A stretch of 64,000 bases of DNA from Bradyrhizobium australiense (lineage in GTDB: Bacteria; Pseudomonadota; Alphaproteobacteria; Rhizobiales; Xanthobacteraceae). Location of the stretch: the NCBI RefSeq assembly GCF_013114825.1, contig NZ_JAAVLX010000003.1, positions 372,001-436,000 on the forward strand, read 5' to 3'. Each line of letters starts with the position of its first letter. The stretch's first letter is position 1. Below are positions 36,849-45,724 of this stretch, in pieces. Both the position numbers and the translations under genes were made by a program. The notes beneath the pieces are model-generated. The model saw only the letters and a list, made by a program, of their open reading frames with translations. It did not search any database and had not been told where the DNA came from.

Positions 36849-36983
36849 CCCTCCCTCTCCCGCTTGCGGGGGAGGGCCGGGGGGTGTCGCCGCAAGTCGC
36901 ACTGCTCGTGCGGAGAGAGGTTCCCCCACCCGCGTCGCATCTTCGATGCGATGCGACCTCCCCCGCAAGCGGGAGAGGTGGAG
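36849..36983. repeat. Large palindromic repeat inside the transporter operon
   Basis: CTCTCCCGCTTGCGGGGGAGG at the left and ACCTCCCCCGCAAGCGGGAG at the right are near-perfect complements, with smaller hairpins between (GCATCTTCGATGC). It lies between the binding-protein gene and livH. In other Liv operons this position often holds a stem that protects the abundant binding-protein message; that role here is a guess. Confidence 0.65.
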
Positions 36984-37059
36984 CCCGTCGCGCGGTCGAC
37001 CGATTCCATCTGAGCCGATGGAGTTAGCGGAGCTGATCTCCGCGAGTTGAGGGAGAAGC

Positions 37060-37935
37060 ATGTCCAATCTGCTCGATCTTCTCGTGGCAGGCCTTGCGAC
37101 CGGGGCGATCTATGCGCTCGTCGCGGTCGGCTTCACGCTGTTATGGCAGACCTCGCAAACCATCAATTTTGCGCAGGGCGAATTCGTCATGCTGCCGGCG
37201 TTCCTGATGCTGGCGCTGATGCATGCGGGCGCGCCGTTCTGGCTCGCCATCATCCTTGGCATCCTGCTGTCGCTACTGCTGCTCGGGCTCGGCTTCAAGC
37301 TGCTGCTGGTCGATCCGATGCTGCGGCACGGCGTGCTGCCGCTCGCGATTGCGACCATGGCGCTGGCGATCGGCATGAAAGAGGCCGTGAAGCAGTTCTT
37401 CAGCGCCGAGGCGTCGCCGTTTCCCTCCATCGTGCCGGCCGGGGACATCTCGATCCTCGGCCGCGTGGTCTCGCTGCAGAGTCTTGGAGTGCTTGCGCTC
37501 GCGATCGCCGTGGTGATCGGCCTGACAGCGCTGTTGAACCGCACCTCGATAGGCCACCAGATGCAGGCGACAGCGCAGAACCCGACCGTCGCCCGCATCA
37601 TCGGCGTGCCCGTCGAGCGCATGATCCTGCTGACCTTCCTGATCAATGCGTTTCTGGTGGCGCTGGCCTCGCTCCTGATCACGCCGATCTATCTGGCGAA
37701 ATTCTCCTCAGGCGAAGTGCTGGGGCAGGCGGCGTTCATCGCGGCGATCGTCGGCGGCTTCAACCAGGTGCGCGGCGCCATTGCCGGCGGGCTGTTGATC
37801 GGCGTCGTGGACAATCTGGCGGCCGCCTATGTGTCAACGCAATACCGCGCCGCCGTGCCGCTGGTTCTTCTGATCGTCATCATCCTGTTCCGTCCGCAGG
37901 GTCTCCTCGGCCGGCCCGAGGAGCGCACGGTATGA
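37060..37935 (+). CDS. livH: Liv-type ABC permease (LivH)
   Basis: Inner-membrane permease of the branched-chain amino acid family, 291 residues with about eight helices. LLDLLVAGLATGAIYALVAV and TLLWQTSQTINFAQGEFVML are the family's N-terminal hallmarks. AIVGGFNQVRGAIAGGLLIG is the EAA-like ATPase contact region. GGGAGAAG precedes the ATG. The stop overlaps the livM start (ATGA). In this setting the substrate is probably an aromatic or alicyclic acid. Confidence 0.92.
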   Translation: MSNLLDLLVAGLATGAIYALVAVGFTLLWQTSQTINFAQGEFVMLPAFLMLALMHAGAPFWLAIILGILLSLLLLGLGFKLLLVDPMLRHGVLPLAIATMALAIGMKEAVKQFFSAEASPFPSIVPAGDISILGRVVSLQSLGVLALAIAVVIGLTALLNRTSIGHQMQATAQNPTVARIIGVPVERMILLTFLINAFLVALASLLITPIYLAKFSSGEVLGQAAFIAAIVGGFNQVRGAIAGGLLIGVVDNLAAAYVSTQYRAAVPLVLLIVIILFRPQGLLGRPEERTV

Positions 37936-38930
37936 CCGTCAAAGGAAAATATCTGCGCATCGCGCTCGGCATCGTCGTGATCGGGGCCTTGATCATCGTG
38001 CCGATGAACTTCAACCGCTACGGCCTGTATATCCTGAGCCAGTGGGCTGTCATGACCATCGCCGCGATGGGACTCAATCTGACGCTGGGTTATGCCGGCC
38101 AGGTCTCGCTGGCGCAGGGCGCCTTCGTCGGCATCGGCGCCTATGCGGCGGCGATCATGACTACGCAGGGCATGCCGCTGATTGCAGCGCTGAGCGTTGC
38201 GGTCGTGCTGTGCTTTGCGATCGGATGGATTCTCGGCTACCCGGCGCTCCGCGTGCAGCACCACTACCTTGCTTTCGTGACTCTGGCGTTCTCGACGCTG
38301 GCGTTCCTGGTGTTCCGCAACGAGGACTGGCTCACCAAGGGCATCTACGGCATCTCCAATATTCCACGGCCGAACGTGATGGGCTTCGCCACCAACCGGC
38401 CGCTGCCGTTCTACTATTTCTGCCTCGGCTCGCTCGGCATCGTCTCGCTGGCGATGTGGTGGCTGATCCGCTCGCCCTGGGGGCGCGCCTTCATCGCGCT
38501 GCGCGAAAATCCGGTTCGGGCGCTGTCACTCGGCATCGACACGCGGCGTTATACGTTGATGGCGTTTGCGATCGGATCGGCGCTCGGCGGCGTCGCCGGC
38601 ACGCTCTATGCGCCGCTGACACAATATATCGATCCCGTTCCCTTCAATCTCTCGCTCTCGCTCGATCTGTTGATGATGGTGATCGTCGGCGGCTCCGGAT
38701 TCTTCTTCGGACCGTTCCTCGGCGCCATGATCGCGGTGCTGTTGCCGGAATGGCTGCGCTTCACCCAGGGCTATTATTTGATGCTCTACGCGGTAGCCGT
38801 GATGCTGCTCTTGATCTATTCGCCGACCGGCATTCTCGGCATTCTCGACCGCTATCTGGCGGCGCGGCGCACCAAGGCGGCGTCGGCGCTGCGCGCAGTT
38901 ACGAAATCGAAACTGGAGACCGCCTCATGA
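37932..38930 (+). CDS. livM: Liv-type ABC permease (LivM)
   Basis: Second permease, 332 residues. NLTLGYAGQVSLAQGAFVGI and YPALRVQHHYLAFVTLAFST are characteristic of LivM, and SALGGVAGTLYAPLTQYIDP with VIVGGSGFFFGPFLGAMIAV closes the channel domain. It starts inside the livH stop and its own TGA overlaps the ATG of the ATPase gene, so livH, livM and livG form one coupled unit. The C-terminal ~25 residues are basic and cytoplasmic. Confidence 0.92.
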   Translation: MTVKGKYLRIALGIVVIGALIIVPMNFNRYGLYILSQWAVMTIAAMGLNLTLGYAGQVSLAQGAFVGIGAYAAAIMTTQGMPLIAALSVAVVLCFAIGWILGYPALRVQHHYLAFVTLAFSTLAFLVFRNEDWLTKGIYGISNIPRPNVMGFATNRPLPFYYFCLGSLGIVSLAMWWLIRSPWGRAFIALRENPVRALSLGIDTRRYTLMAFAIGSALGGVAGTLYAPLTQYIDPVPFNLSLSLDLLMMVIVGGSGFFFGPFLGAMIAVLLPEWLRFTQGYYLMLYAVAVMLLLIYSPTGILGILDRYLAARRTKAASALRAVTKSKLETAS

Positions 38931-39670
38931 GCGCGGTGCTCGAAGTCAGCGACATCAAGAAGAGTTTTGGTGGTATCAAGGCGGTCGACGGTGTCAGCTT
39001 CGACGTGCAGGAGGGTGAGATTCTCGGGCTGATCGGGCCGAACGGCTGTGGCAAATCCACGCTCTTCAACTGCATCCTGGGCCAGCTCATGCCGACCGAT
39101 GGCGAGGTGAAGGTTGATGGCAAGGTCGTCACCGGATTGCGGCCGTCGGAGTTGAATCGTTTGGGCGTCAGTCGCACCTTCCAGCTTCTGCAGGTGTTTC
39201 CAAAGCTGTCGGTGCGGGAAAACCTGATCCTCGCCGGCCAGGAGCATCAGGGCAACATGATGTCGCGGCTGCTTGGTCCGTCGGATGCCGGCTTGACGGC
39301 GACGGCCGACCAGATGATCGGCTTCTTCAAGCTCGACCATCTCGCCACCGAAGCCGCGGGCGGCCTGTCCTACGGCCAGCAAAAATTGCTCGATGCCGCC
39401 ATGGCGTTCATGGGCGGGCCGCGGCTGGTGCTGCTCGACGAGCCCGCCGGCGGCGTTAACCTCACCATGCTCGGCGATCTCAAGGAGCGACTGACGGCGA
39501 TCAACCGCGAGAAGCGCGCCACCTTCGTCGTGATCGAGCACAACATGGAGTTCGTGATGTCGCTGTGCACCCGCGTGATGGTGATGGCGGAAGGCAAGCT
39601 ATTGGCAATGGGTACGCCGGCCGAAGTCCGTGCCAATCCCGCCGTCATCGAAGCCTATCTCGGTCATTGA
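38927..39670 (+). CDS. livG: Liv-type ABC ATPase (LivG)
   Basis: ATP-binding subunit of 247 residues. Walker A is GPNGCGKST, with Cys in place of the usual Ala. The signature is LSYGQQKLLDAAMAFM, a recognised LivG variant. Walker B LVLLDEPAGGVN and switch VIEHNMEFVM follow. The FGGIKAVDGVSFDVQEGEIL opening is typical. The start overlaps the livM stop. It pairs with LivF to energise the importer. Confidence 0.92.
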   Translation: MSAVLEVSDIKKSFGGIKAVDGVSFDVQEGEILGLIGPNGCGKSTLFNCILGQLMPTDGEVKVDGKVVTGLRPSELNRLGVSRTFQLLQVFPKLSVRENLILAGQEHQGNMMSRLLGPSDAGLTATADQMIGFFKLDHLATEAAGGLSYGQQKLLDAAMAFMGGPRLVLLDEPAGGVNLTMLGDLKERLTAINREKRATFVVIEHNMEFVMSLCTRVMVMAEGKLLAMGTPAEVRANPAVIEAYLGH

Positions 39671-39681
39671 AGGACCAGCCC

Positions 39682-40422
39682 ATGAGCGACCCCATCCTGG
39701 ATGTTCAAGGTCTCGTCGGCGGCTACGGCAAGATGACGATCCTCAACGGCACCAGTTTTTCGGTGCCGGCGGGGTCGATCACGACCGTGATTGGTCCGAA
39801 CGGCGCCGGCAAATCCACGGTGTTCAAGGCGATCTTCGGTCTGCTCAAATTGCGTGAAGGCAGGATCGTGTTCAAAGGGCGCGACGTCACCGGACTGAGC
39901 CAGCGCGAATTGCTGACGTCAGGCATCTGCTACGTGCCGCAGGGCCGCAACATTTTTCCCGAGCTGTCGGTGCGCGACAATATCCAACTCGGCGCCGTCG
40001 TCGCGGGGCGCGACATTGCCGATCTGCCCGAGCGAATCGAATCGGCGCTCGACAAGTTTCCGGTGCTGCGCAGGAAGGCGACTCAGCAGGCGTCCACACT
40101 ATCGGGCGGCGAGCAGAAGCAGCTCGAAATCGTCCGCGGCCTCCTGCTCAACCCGCAACTGGTACTGATCGACGAGCCCTCGATCGGGCTTTCGCCGCTG
40201 ATGGTGCAGCAGACCTTCAACATCTTGAGGGAACTGCGCGACCGCGGCGTATCGGTCCTGATGATCGAGCAGAACGCGCGCTCGGCGCTGGAGATTTCCG
40301 ATTACGGCATCGTGCTCGAACTCGGCCAGACTCGCCTTGTCGACAAGGCGGACCGAGTGCTGAACGATCCCCGCATCGGGCAATTGTTCCTGGGCGGCGC
40401 CATGACGGAAACTGCGGCATGA
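39682..40422 (+). CDS. livF: Liv-type ABC ATPase (LivF)
   Basis: Second ATP-binding subunit, 246 residues. Walker A GPNGAGKST, signature STLSGGEQKQLEIVRGLL, Walker B LVLIDEPSIGLS, switch MIEQNARSAL. GAAGGA lies 9 bases before the ATG, 11 bases after livG. Its TGA overlaps the ATG of the dehydratase gene, which ties the transporter directly to the catabolic enzyme in one transcript. Confidence 0.92.
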   Translation: MSDPILDVQGLVGGYGKMTILNGTSFSVPAGSITTVIGPNGAGKSTVFKAIFGLLKLREGRIVFKGRDVTGLSQRELLTSGICYVPQGRNIFPELSVRDNIQLGAVVAGRDIADLPERIESALDKFPVLRRKATQQASTLSGGEQKQLEIVRGLLLNPQLVLIDEPSIGLSPLMVQQTFNILRELRDRGVSVLMIEQNARSALEISDYGIVLELGQTRLVDKADRVLNDPRIGQLFLGGAMTETAA

Positions 40423-42290
40423 ACAAGCGCTCGATCGCTACCGTTTCGCTCAGTGGCGCGCTCGACGAAAAGCTGCGCGCGATCGCCGCTGCTGGATTCG
40501 ATGCTGTCGAGATCTTCGAGAACGATCTGCTGTCGTTCAGCGGCAGTCCGCGGGACGTCGGGCAGATGTGCCGGGATCTCGGGCTCTCGATCTGCGCCTT
40601 CCAGCCGTTCCGTGACTTCGAGGGCATGCCGGAGCCGCAGCGTGCCCGGAATTTCGCGCGCGCCGAGCGCAAGTTCGACCTGATGCAGGAATTGCAGACC
40701 GACTTGATGCTGATCTGCAGCAATATTTCACCGGTCTCGCTCGGCGGCATCGACCGCGCGGCCGCCGATTTCCGCGAACTGGGTGAGCGCGCCGCCGCGC
40801 GCGGCTTGCGTGTCGGCTATGAGGCGCTGGCCTGGGGGCTTCACGTCAACGATTATCGCGACGCCTGGGAGATCGTGCGGCGCGCCGACCACAAGTCGAT
40901 CGGTATCATCCTCGACAGTTTTCACGCGCTGGCGCCTTCGTTTCCGACGCTGCCGATTCAATCAATCCCCGCCGACAAGATTTTTCTGGTGCAATTGGCC
41001 GACGCGCCGAAGCTCGGCCTCGACGTCTTGTCCTGGAGCCGGCATTTCCGCTGCTTCCCGGGGCAAGGCGATCTGCCGGTGGCCCGCTTCGTGGAAGCCG
41101 TGCTAGTGACCGGCTATTCGGGCCCGCTGTCGCTGGAAATTTTCAACGACCAGTTCCGCGCCGGCTCCGCGGTGCGCACCGCGACCGACGGGCTGCGCTC
41201 GCTCATCCTGCTCGAGGATGAAGTCCACCGTGCGGCGTCGGGCGCTCCGGCGATGGCGTTGCCGCCGAAGGCGCGCAGCCGCGGCGTCGGCTTCATCGAA
41301 TTTGCCGTCAGCGAAGACAAGGCTAACGGGCTTGCGGCGCTGTTCGGTCAGCTCGGCTTTCGCAAGACGGGCGCGCATCGCAGCAAGGATGTCGAGCGCT
41401 GGTCGCAGGGCCATATCGATCTTGTGATCAATTGCGAGCCGGACGGCTTTGCGCATTCGCACTTTGTCGCGCACGGCCCCGGCGTCTGCGCCTTCGCCGT
41501 TGACGTGGATGATGCTGGCAGCACCATGGCACGCGCGGAAGCCTTGAAGGCGCGGACCTTCTACCAGCCGGTCGGGCCGGGTGAACTGGAAATTCCGGCA
41601 ATCCGGGGCGTCGGAGGCAGTCTGCTGTATTTCCTGGAGCAAGCCGGCAAAAACTGGGAGCTCGATTTCGAGCCGCTGCGCAGCGACGCCACCGGCGATC
41701 AGCTGGACGCCCTCGACCACATCTCGCAGTCGATGCCCTACGATGAGATGCTGTCGTGGCTGTTGTTCTATACCGGCATTCTCGATCTGAAGCGCCTGCC
41801 GCAGTTCGAGATCGCCGATCCGGTCGGCCTGGTGCAGAGCCAGGCGCTGATCAACGGCAACGAAAACCTGCGGGTGGTTCTGAACGGTTCATCGGCGACG
41901 CGCACGCTGTCGGCCCGTTTCATCCACGAATTCTTCGGCTCCGGCGTCCAGCACGTCGCATTCTCCTGCCGCGATATTTTTGCTGCCGTGGCCGACATGC
42001 GCGCACGCGGCGCGGACTTCCTGAAGATTCCCGACAATTACTACGACGACATCGAAGCCAAATACGGCCTCGACACCGCGACCATGGTCGCGCTCCGCGA
42101 CAACCAGATCCTCTACGACCGGGAAGGCGAGGGCGAGTTCTTCCAGGTCTATACCCACGCGTTCGACGAACGCTTCTTCTTCGAAATTGTCGAGCGCCGC
42201 AACTATCACGGCTTCGGCGCCGCCAACGCCGCGATCAGGCTCGCGGCGCAGACCCGTGAGTCGCGGCCGCTGACGATCCCCAAGGCATGA
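40419..42290 (+). CDS. Fused 3-dehydroshikimate dehydratase / HPPD-like protein (QuiC1/QsuB type)
   Basis: 623-residue two-domain protein. The N-terminal half (1-~275) is a sugar-phosphate-isomerase/AP-endonuclease-2 TIM barrel. Glu135, Asp166, Gln192 and Glu240 lie at positions matching the metal-binding quartet of QuiC1-type 3-dehydroshikimate dehydratases, which make protocatechuate. The C-terminal half (~290-610) is a tandem vicinal-oxygen-chelate region like 4-hydroxyphenylpyruvate dioxygenase (FIEFAVSEDKANGLAALFGQ, VQHVAFSCRDIFAAV, GEFFQVYTHAF), whose job in QuiC/QsuB proteins is unclear. The start overlaps livF. It feeds PcaGH and receives product from the AroE-type dehydrogenase. Often misannotated as HPPD. 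Confidence 0.88.
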   Translation: MNKRSIATVSLSGALDEKLRAIAAAGFDAVEIFENDLLSFSGSPRDVGQMCRDLGLSICAFQPFRDFEGMPEPQRARNFARAERKFDLMQELQTDLMLICSNISPVSLGGIDRAAADFRELGERAAARGLRVGYEALAWGLHVNDYRDAWEIVRRADHKSIGIILDSFHALAPSFPTLPIQSIPADKIFLVQLADAPKLGLDVLSWSRHFRCFPGQGDLPVARFVEAVLVTGYSGPLSLEIFNDQFRAGSAVRTATDGLRSLILLEDEVHRAASGAPAMALPPKARSRGVGFIEFAVSEDKANGLAALFGQLGFRKTGAHRSKDVERWSQGHIDLVINCEPDGFAHSHFVAHGPGVCAFAVDVDDAGSTMARAEALKARTFYQPVGPGELEIPAIRGVGGSLLYFLEQAGKNWELDFEPLRSDATGDQLDALDHISQSMPYDEMLSWLLFYTGILDLKRLPQFEIADPVGLVQSQALINGNENLRVVLNGSSATRTLSARFIHEFFGSGVQHVAFSCRDIFAAVADMRARGADFLKIPDNYYDDIEAKYGLDTATMVALRDNQILYDREGEGEFFQVYTHAFDERFFFEIVERRNYHGFGAANAAIRLAAQTRESRPLTIPKA

Positions 42291-42334
42291 CACTTCGGAA
42301 TGGACAACAAGAAGACTGAAGGGGGAGCGAGACG

Positions 42335-44164
42335 ATGTCGATCACGAAAGGGCAGGCCTTTGGCGCGGCATTTCTGCTTGCAGCGTGCGGCCATCTAACG
42401 CCGGCGCTCGCCGATCCGCTTCCCTGCGATGAAGGCATCAAGATGGCCTTTCGTCCGGACGCCGACACGTCGGTGGTCGCGGTTCGGCTGGTGAAGAAGG
42501 GCGAGGAGCTGAAAGCGCCTGACGCGCCGCAGCCGGTGACGGCGGCGGCCGATCTGTGCCTTGTCAAATTGCTGGTCGGCCCCGGCGCCACGGCGGAAAC
42601 GGACAAGAGCGCGCGCTCCTATGCCGAAGGCATCGGCATCGAGGTCTGGTTGCCGACGCCTGCCAACTGGAACGAACGAATCCGCAATTACGGTGGCGGC
42701 GGATGGGTCGGTGGCGGTCATCGCTATCCGGACAAGATCGGCAGCAAGGTGCCGGCGATCGTCAACGCCAATATCGGATATGCATCGGGCACCACGGATG
42801 CGGGCCAGCCTTGGTATCAGGACGGCTCGTTCGCGTTTCTGTCCAACGGCAAGATCAACGTGGAATCGCTTCGCGACTTCTCGGTGCGGGCAATGGTGGA
42901 ACAGGCCGTCAAGACCAGGGCACTGGTCAACCTCTACTACGGCAAGACGCCGAAATACGCCTACTATGACGGCCATTCGCAGGGTGGCCGGCAGGGTATG
43001 AAGCTCGTGCAGGAATACCCTGAACTGTACGACGGCTACATGATCGCGCAGCCGGCGCTGAACATCGCGAAATTCGGAGCGGCGGGATTGTATCCCCAGA
43101 TCGTAATGAAGACCGAGCTCGGCTTCACGTCGGCGAACAGGATCGAAGCCGCAGCCTTTGCCACCAAGGTCGCCGCCGCCAACAAGCGCGCCGTAGCCGC
43201 CTGCGACAAGGCGGGCCTCGGTTTCCTGCTCGACCCCTTTGCCTGCGACTACAATCCCGCGTGTGACGCTGAGACATTATGCGCGGGCGAGGCTGGAGAG
43301 GGCGTCACCGGCAGCAACCCCGACGCCGCGACTTGCATGAACCTCAAGGAGGCGAATGCGCTGAACCGGATTTGGTACGGAGCCACCAGCGACGGAAGTT
43401 TTGATGTTGCCCAGAGCGCCGACGCGCGATCCGGCAAATCGCTCGGCAAGAACCAGCTCTGGTGGACGTTCACCAAGAGCACTGCCATCGGCACCCTGAT
43501 CACCAGCGCCTCCTCATACGGCGTCGCCTTGGCGCTTCAGGACGTCAGCTACGCGCCAGATGCCAGCACGTCCTCAGGCGAACCGATCACGAACGGCTCG
43601 ACGAATGTGCGGAACAAGTGGATGGAGCTGGATTATGCCGGGCTTGCCGATGCCATGAACAAGGGCGTGGCGTTACAGCCGACGCTGTTCAGTGACCTCA
43701 TCGCCGACAAAGCGGACCTTGGCAAGCTGCGCGATCTCGGCCGCAAGGTCATCGTCTATAGCGGCTTGGTCGACGACGCGATCCCGCCGGCCGGCAACAT
43801 CAATTATCATGAGCGCGTGGTGGCGGCGATGGGTGGGCACGCCGAGGTGCAGAAGTTCATGCGGATGTATCTGTTGCCGGGCTCGGCGCACTCATCGCAA
43901 GGCCGGGCCTACACCGTCGACGGCAAGAACGACAGTGTGCCGTTACCAAGGCTTCCGGGTAACGCCAACCAGATGCCGACGCGCGAGCAGGATCAGTTCT
44001 TCACCGCACTGGTGGATTGGGTCGAGAAGGGAACGGCGCCGGGCGAAATCACGCTGACATCGCGCGACAACAGCGTCAGCTATCCCGTCTGCGTCTATCC
44101 GCTGCGGACGACGTGGAACGGCAATGGGAATGCAAAGCAGGCTTCGAGCTTCGGCTGCCGCTGA
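42335..44164 (+). CDS. Secreted tannase/feruloyl esterase family hydrolase
   Basis: Exported esterase of 609 residues. A signal peptide (MSITKGQAFGAAFLLAACGH, Ala-rich cleavage at PALA) is followed by an alpha/beta hydrolase with nucleophile Ser215 in GHSQGGRQG. A lid contains paired cysteines (CDYNPACDAETLC), and GSAHSSQGRAY is the likely His region. A Lys-rich GGGGAGCGAGACG leader gives a good ribosome site. The family cleaves gallate, ferulate or chlorogenate-like esters. Next to quinate/shikimate-type genes, a role in releasing hydroxycinnamoyl or galloyl quinate/shikimate esters is attractive, but substrate is not shown by sequence. Confidence 0.85.
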   Translation: MSITKGQAFGAAFLLAACGHLTPALADPLPCDEGIKMAFRPDADTSVVAVRLVKKGEELKAPDAPQPVTAAADLCLVKLLVGPGATAETDKSARSYAEGIGIEVWLPTPANWNERIRNYGGGGWVGGGHRYPDKIGSKVPAIVNANIGYASGTTDAGQPWYQDGSFAFLSNGKINVESLRDFSVRAMVEQAVKTRALVNLYYGKTPKYAYYDGHSQGGRQGMKLVQEYPELYDGYMIAQPALNIAKFGAAGLYPQIVMKTELGFTSANRIEAAAFATKVAAANKRAVAACDKAGLGFLLDPFACDYNPACDAETLCAGEAGEGVTGSNPDAATCMNLKEANALNRIWYGATSDGSFDVAQSADARSGKSLGKNQLWWTFTKSTAIGTLITSASSYGVALALQDVSYAPDASTSSGEPITNGSTNVRNKWMELDYAGLADAMNKGVALQPTLFSDLIADKADLGKLRDLGRKVIVYSGLVDDAIPPAGNINYHERVVAAMGGHAEVQKFMRMYLLPGSAHSSQGRAYTVDGKNDSVPLPRLPGNANQMPTREQDQFFTALVDWVEKGTAPGEITLTSRDNSVSYPVCVYPLRTTWNGNGNAKQASSFGCR

Positions 44165-44315
44165 TTCGCGGGCTCCTCGGGGGCTAAGTCACCTCGCTGT
44201 CTCAGACCGCATCCGCTGCCACCGCGGCCCACAATAGACTGTGAAGCCAAGGTTGGCCGGGAATGGCCTTTGCCGGAAAAAGAGCTGCAAAATCGGGTTG
44301 ATTATCTACGGCCGG

Positions 44316-44339
44316 TTATATAACAATATCGTTATATAA
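44316..44339. promoter_or_regulatory. ArsR operator palindrome
   Basis: TTATATAAC (44316-44324) and GTTATATAA (44331-44339) are perfect complements spaced by six bases. A TTGATT -35-like hexamer lies just upstream (44298), so the palindrome covers the -10 region. It lies 17 bases before the ArsR start and is the natural autorepression site. Confidence 0.6.
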
Positions 44340-44356
44340 ATCGCTTGAGATGTAAA

Positions 44357-44680
44357 ATGCCAAACCTCGATGCTGCGTTCTCCGCATTAGCCGATCCGAC
44401 TCGCCGTGCGATCCTGGCGCGTCTCGCGCTGGGCGAAGCCACAGTCATGGAACTGGCCAAGCCGTTCGAGATAACGCAGCCCGCCATTTCCCGCCACCTC
44501 AAGGTGCTCGAGGGCGCGGGGCTCATTGTTCGTCGCGTCGAGGGCACGAAGCGGCCGTGCCGGCTGGCGCCGAAGGCCGTCGCCGAGATCGATCAATGGC
44601 TTGGAATGCTGCGGCAGACGCTCACCGCAAATTACAACCGGTTGGACGACGTGCTGGCCGAAATGAAAACCAAAGAGTGA
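44357..44680 (+). CDS. ArsR-family transcriptional repressor
   Basis: 107-residue winged-helix regulator. The DNA-binding core reads ALADPTRRAILARLALGEAT, then ITQPAISRHLKVLEGAGLIV. The metal-binding ELCVCDL motif of ArsR/SmtB sensors is absent (MELAKPFEI instead). It therefore belongs to the metal-independent group commonly paired with AHSA1/SRPBCC genes. The ATG of MPNLDAAF is chosen; a TTG four codons earlier is less likely. First gene of a three-gene operon, with its operator directly upstream. Confidence 0.9.
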   Translation: MPNLDAAFSALADPTRRAILARLALGEATVMELAKPFEITQPAISRHLKVLEGAGLIVRRVEGTKRPCRLAPKAVAEIDQWLGMLRQTLTANYNRLDDVLAEMKTKE

Positions 44681-44693
44681 AAGGCCCAATCCC

Positions 44694-45176
44694 ATGAGCA
44701 AGTTGACGCTTAAGACCGAAGGCGACACGCACGTCGTTGTTGTCAGGCACTTCGCCGCCACGCCCGAGGCCGTGTTTCGTGCGCATACTGAGCCGGCGCT
44801 AATCCAGAAGTGGCTGCTCGGTCCGGAAGGCTGGACGATGCCGGTCTGCATCAACGAGGCGCGGCCGGGCGGCAAGATCCGGTACGAATGGAGTAACGGC
44901 CAAGGAGGAGGCTTTCACATCACCGGTGAATTCATCGAGGTGGTGCCCTTCAGCCGGCTTGTACATGTCGAACGGATGCATCTGCCGGACCCGACACCTG
45001 ATAATCATGTCGAAACCAACTTCGCGCCGGACGGAGCCGGCACGTTGATGACCATGCGGATGACCCTGCCCGATGCCGCAGCGCGGGCTGCCATGCTGTC
45101 GAGCGGCATGGAGCAGGGAATGGAAGCGAGCTACGTCCGGCTCGAGAGCTTCATCAATTCGTTCCCTCGCGCCTAG
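44694..45176 (+). CDS. SRPBCC/AHSA1 domain protein
   Basis: 160-residue START-like helix-grip protein of the AHSA1 (Aha1-C) family. It opens with VVVVRHFAATPEAVFRAHTE and contains KWLLGPEGWTMPVC and GEFIEVVPFSRLVHVERMHL, then a long C-terminal helix. These proteins bind hydrophobic ligands in a central cavity; specific function is unknown. The gene starts 13 bases after the ArsR stop, and the pairing ArsR-SRPBCC is very common. Confidence 0.88.
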   Translation: MSKLTLKTEGDTHVVVVRHFAATPEAVFRAHTEPALIQKWLLGPEGWTMPVCINEARPGGKIRYEWSNGQGGGFHITGEFIEVVPFSRLVHVERMHLPDPTPDNHVETNFAPDGAGTLMTMRMTLPDAAARAAMLSSGMEQGMEASYVRLESFINSFPRA

Positions 45177-45248
45177 CTGTCGACGAATCGGTGCGCCAGC
45201 GCCAGCGAGCAGCGCTGTTCACCCCACAACATTCCAATGGAGACTCAC

Positions 45249-45716
45249 GTGATCGAACCGCTTCGCGTCATCAAAACCACGCCGCAGCTCACTGCATTGA
45301 TTCCGATCAGCGTGCCGCGCGAAGACGTTCGCAAGGTAATGGGACCAGGGCTTGCCGAATTGAAGGTCGGGGTCGCCGCACAGAACGTCGCAGTCGTCGG
45401 GCCATGGTTCACACACCATATCCGCAATCCCGGCGAAGTCTTCGACTTCGAAATAAGCCTGCCGGTTGCGACGCCTGTCGCGCCGGCAAATCGCATGAAG
45501 CCGGGGCAATGGCCTGCCATGAGCATCGTGCAAACCACCTATCATGGCGGCTACGAAGGTCTTGGCAGCGCCTGGGGCGAATTCATCGGCATCATCAAGA
45601 CCGCGGGACACAGAGCTGCCGACGGCCTTTATGAGTGCTATGCGGTAGGTCCCGACATGAGCGCTGACCCCTCTGCGTGGCGGACGGTGCTCAGCAAGGA
45701 ATTGCTGGCGTCCTAG
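45249..45716 (+). CDS. GyrI-like (SOUL/BacR fold) effector-binding protein
   Basis: About 155 residues, GyrI-like small-molecule-binding domain. Segments: RVIKTTPQLTALIPISVPRE, a GPWFTHHIRNPGEVFDFEIS strand pair, and ECYAVGPDMSADPSAWRTVL at the end. A GGAG six bases before GTG favours this start. An ATG four codons upstream (45237) has no ribosome site but is a reasonable alternative. It is the last gene of the ArsR operon. The domain usually binds cationic or aromatic compounds, so the operon may be a small detoxification or sensing module (inference). Confidence 0.8.
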   Translation: MIEPLRVIKTTPQLTALIPISVPREDVRKVMGPGLAELKVGVAAQNVAVVGPWFTHHIRNPGEVFDFEISLPVATPVAPANRMKPGQWPAMSIVQTTYHGGYEGLGSAWGEFIGIIKTAGHRAADGLYECYAVGPDMSADPSAWRTVLSKELLAS

Positions 45717-45724
45717 CCTAGGTC

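Noticed and set aside
37047..37931. Long fusion frame running through livH into livM
   Set aside because: The upstream part is an alternative frame of livH; livM has its own ATG overlapping the livH stop, as usual in Liv operons.
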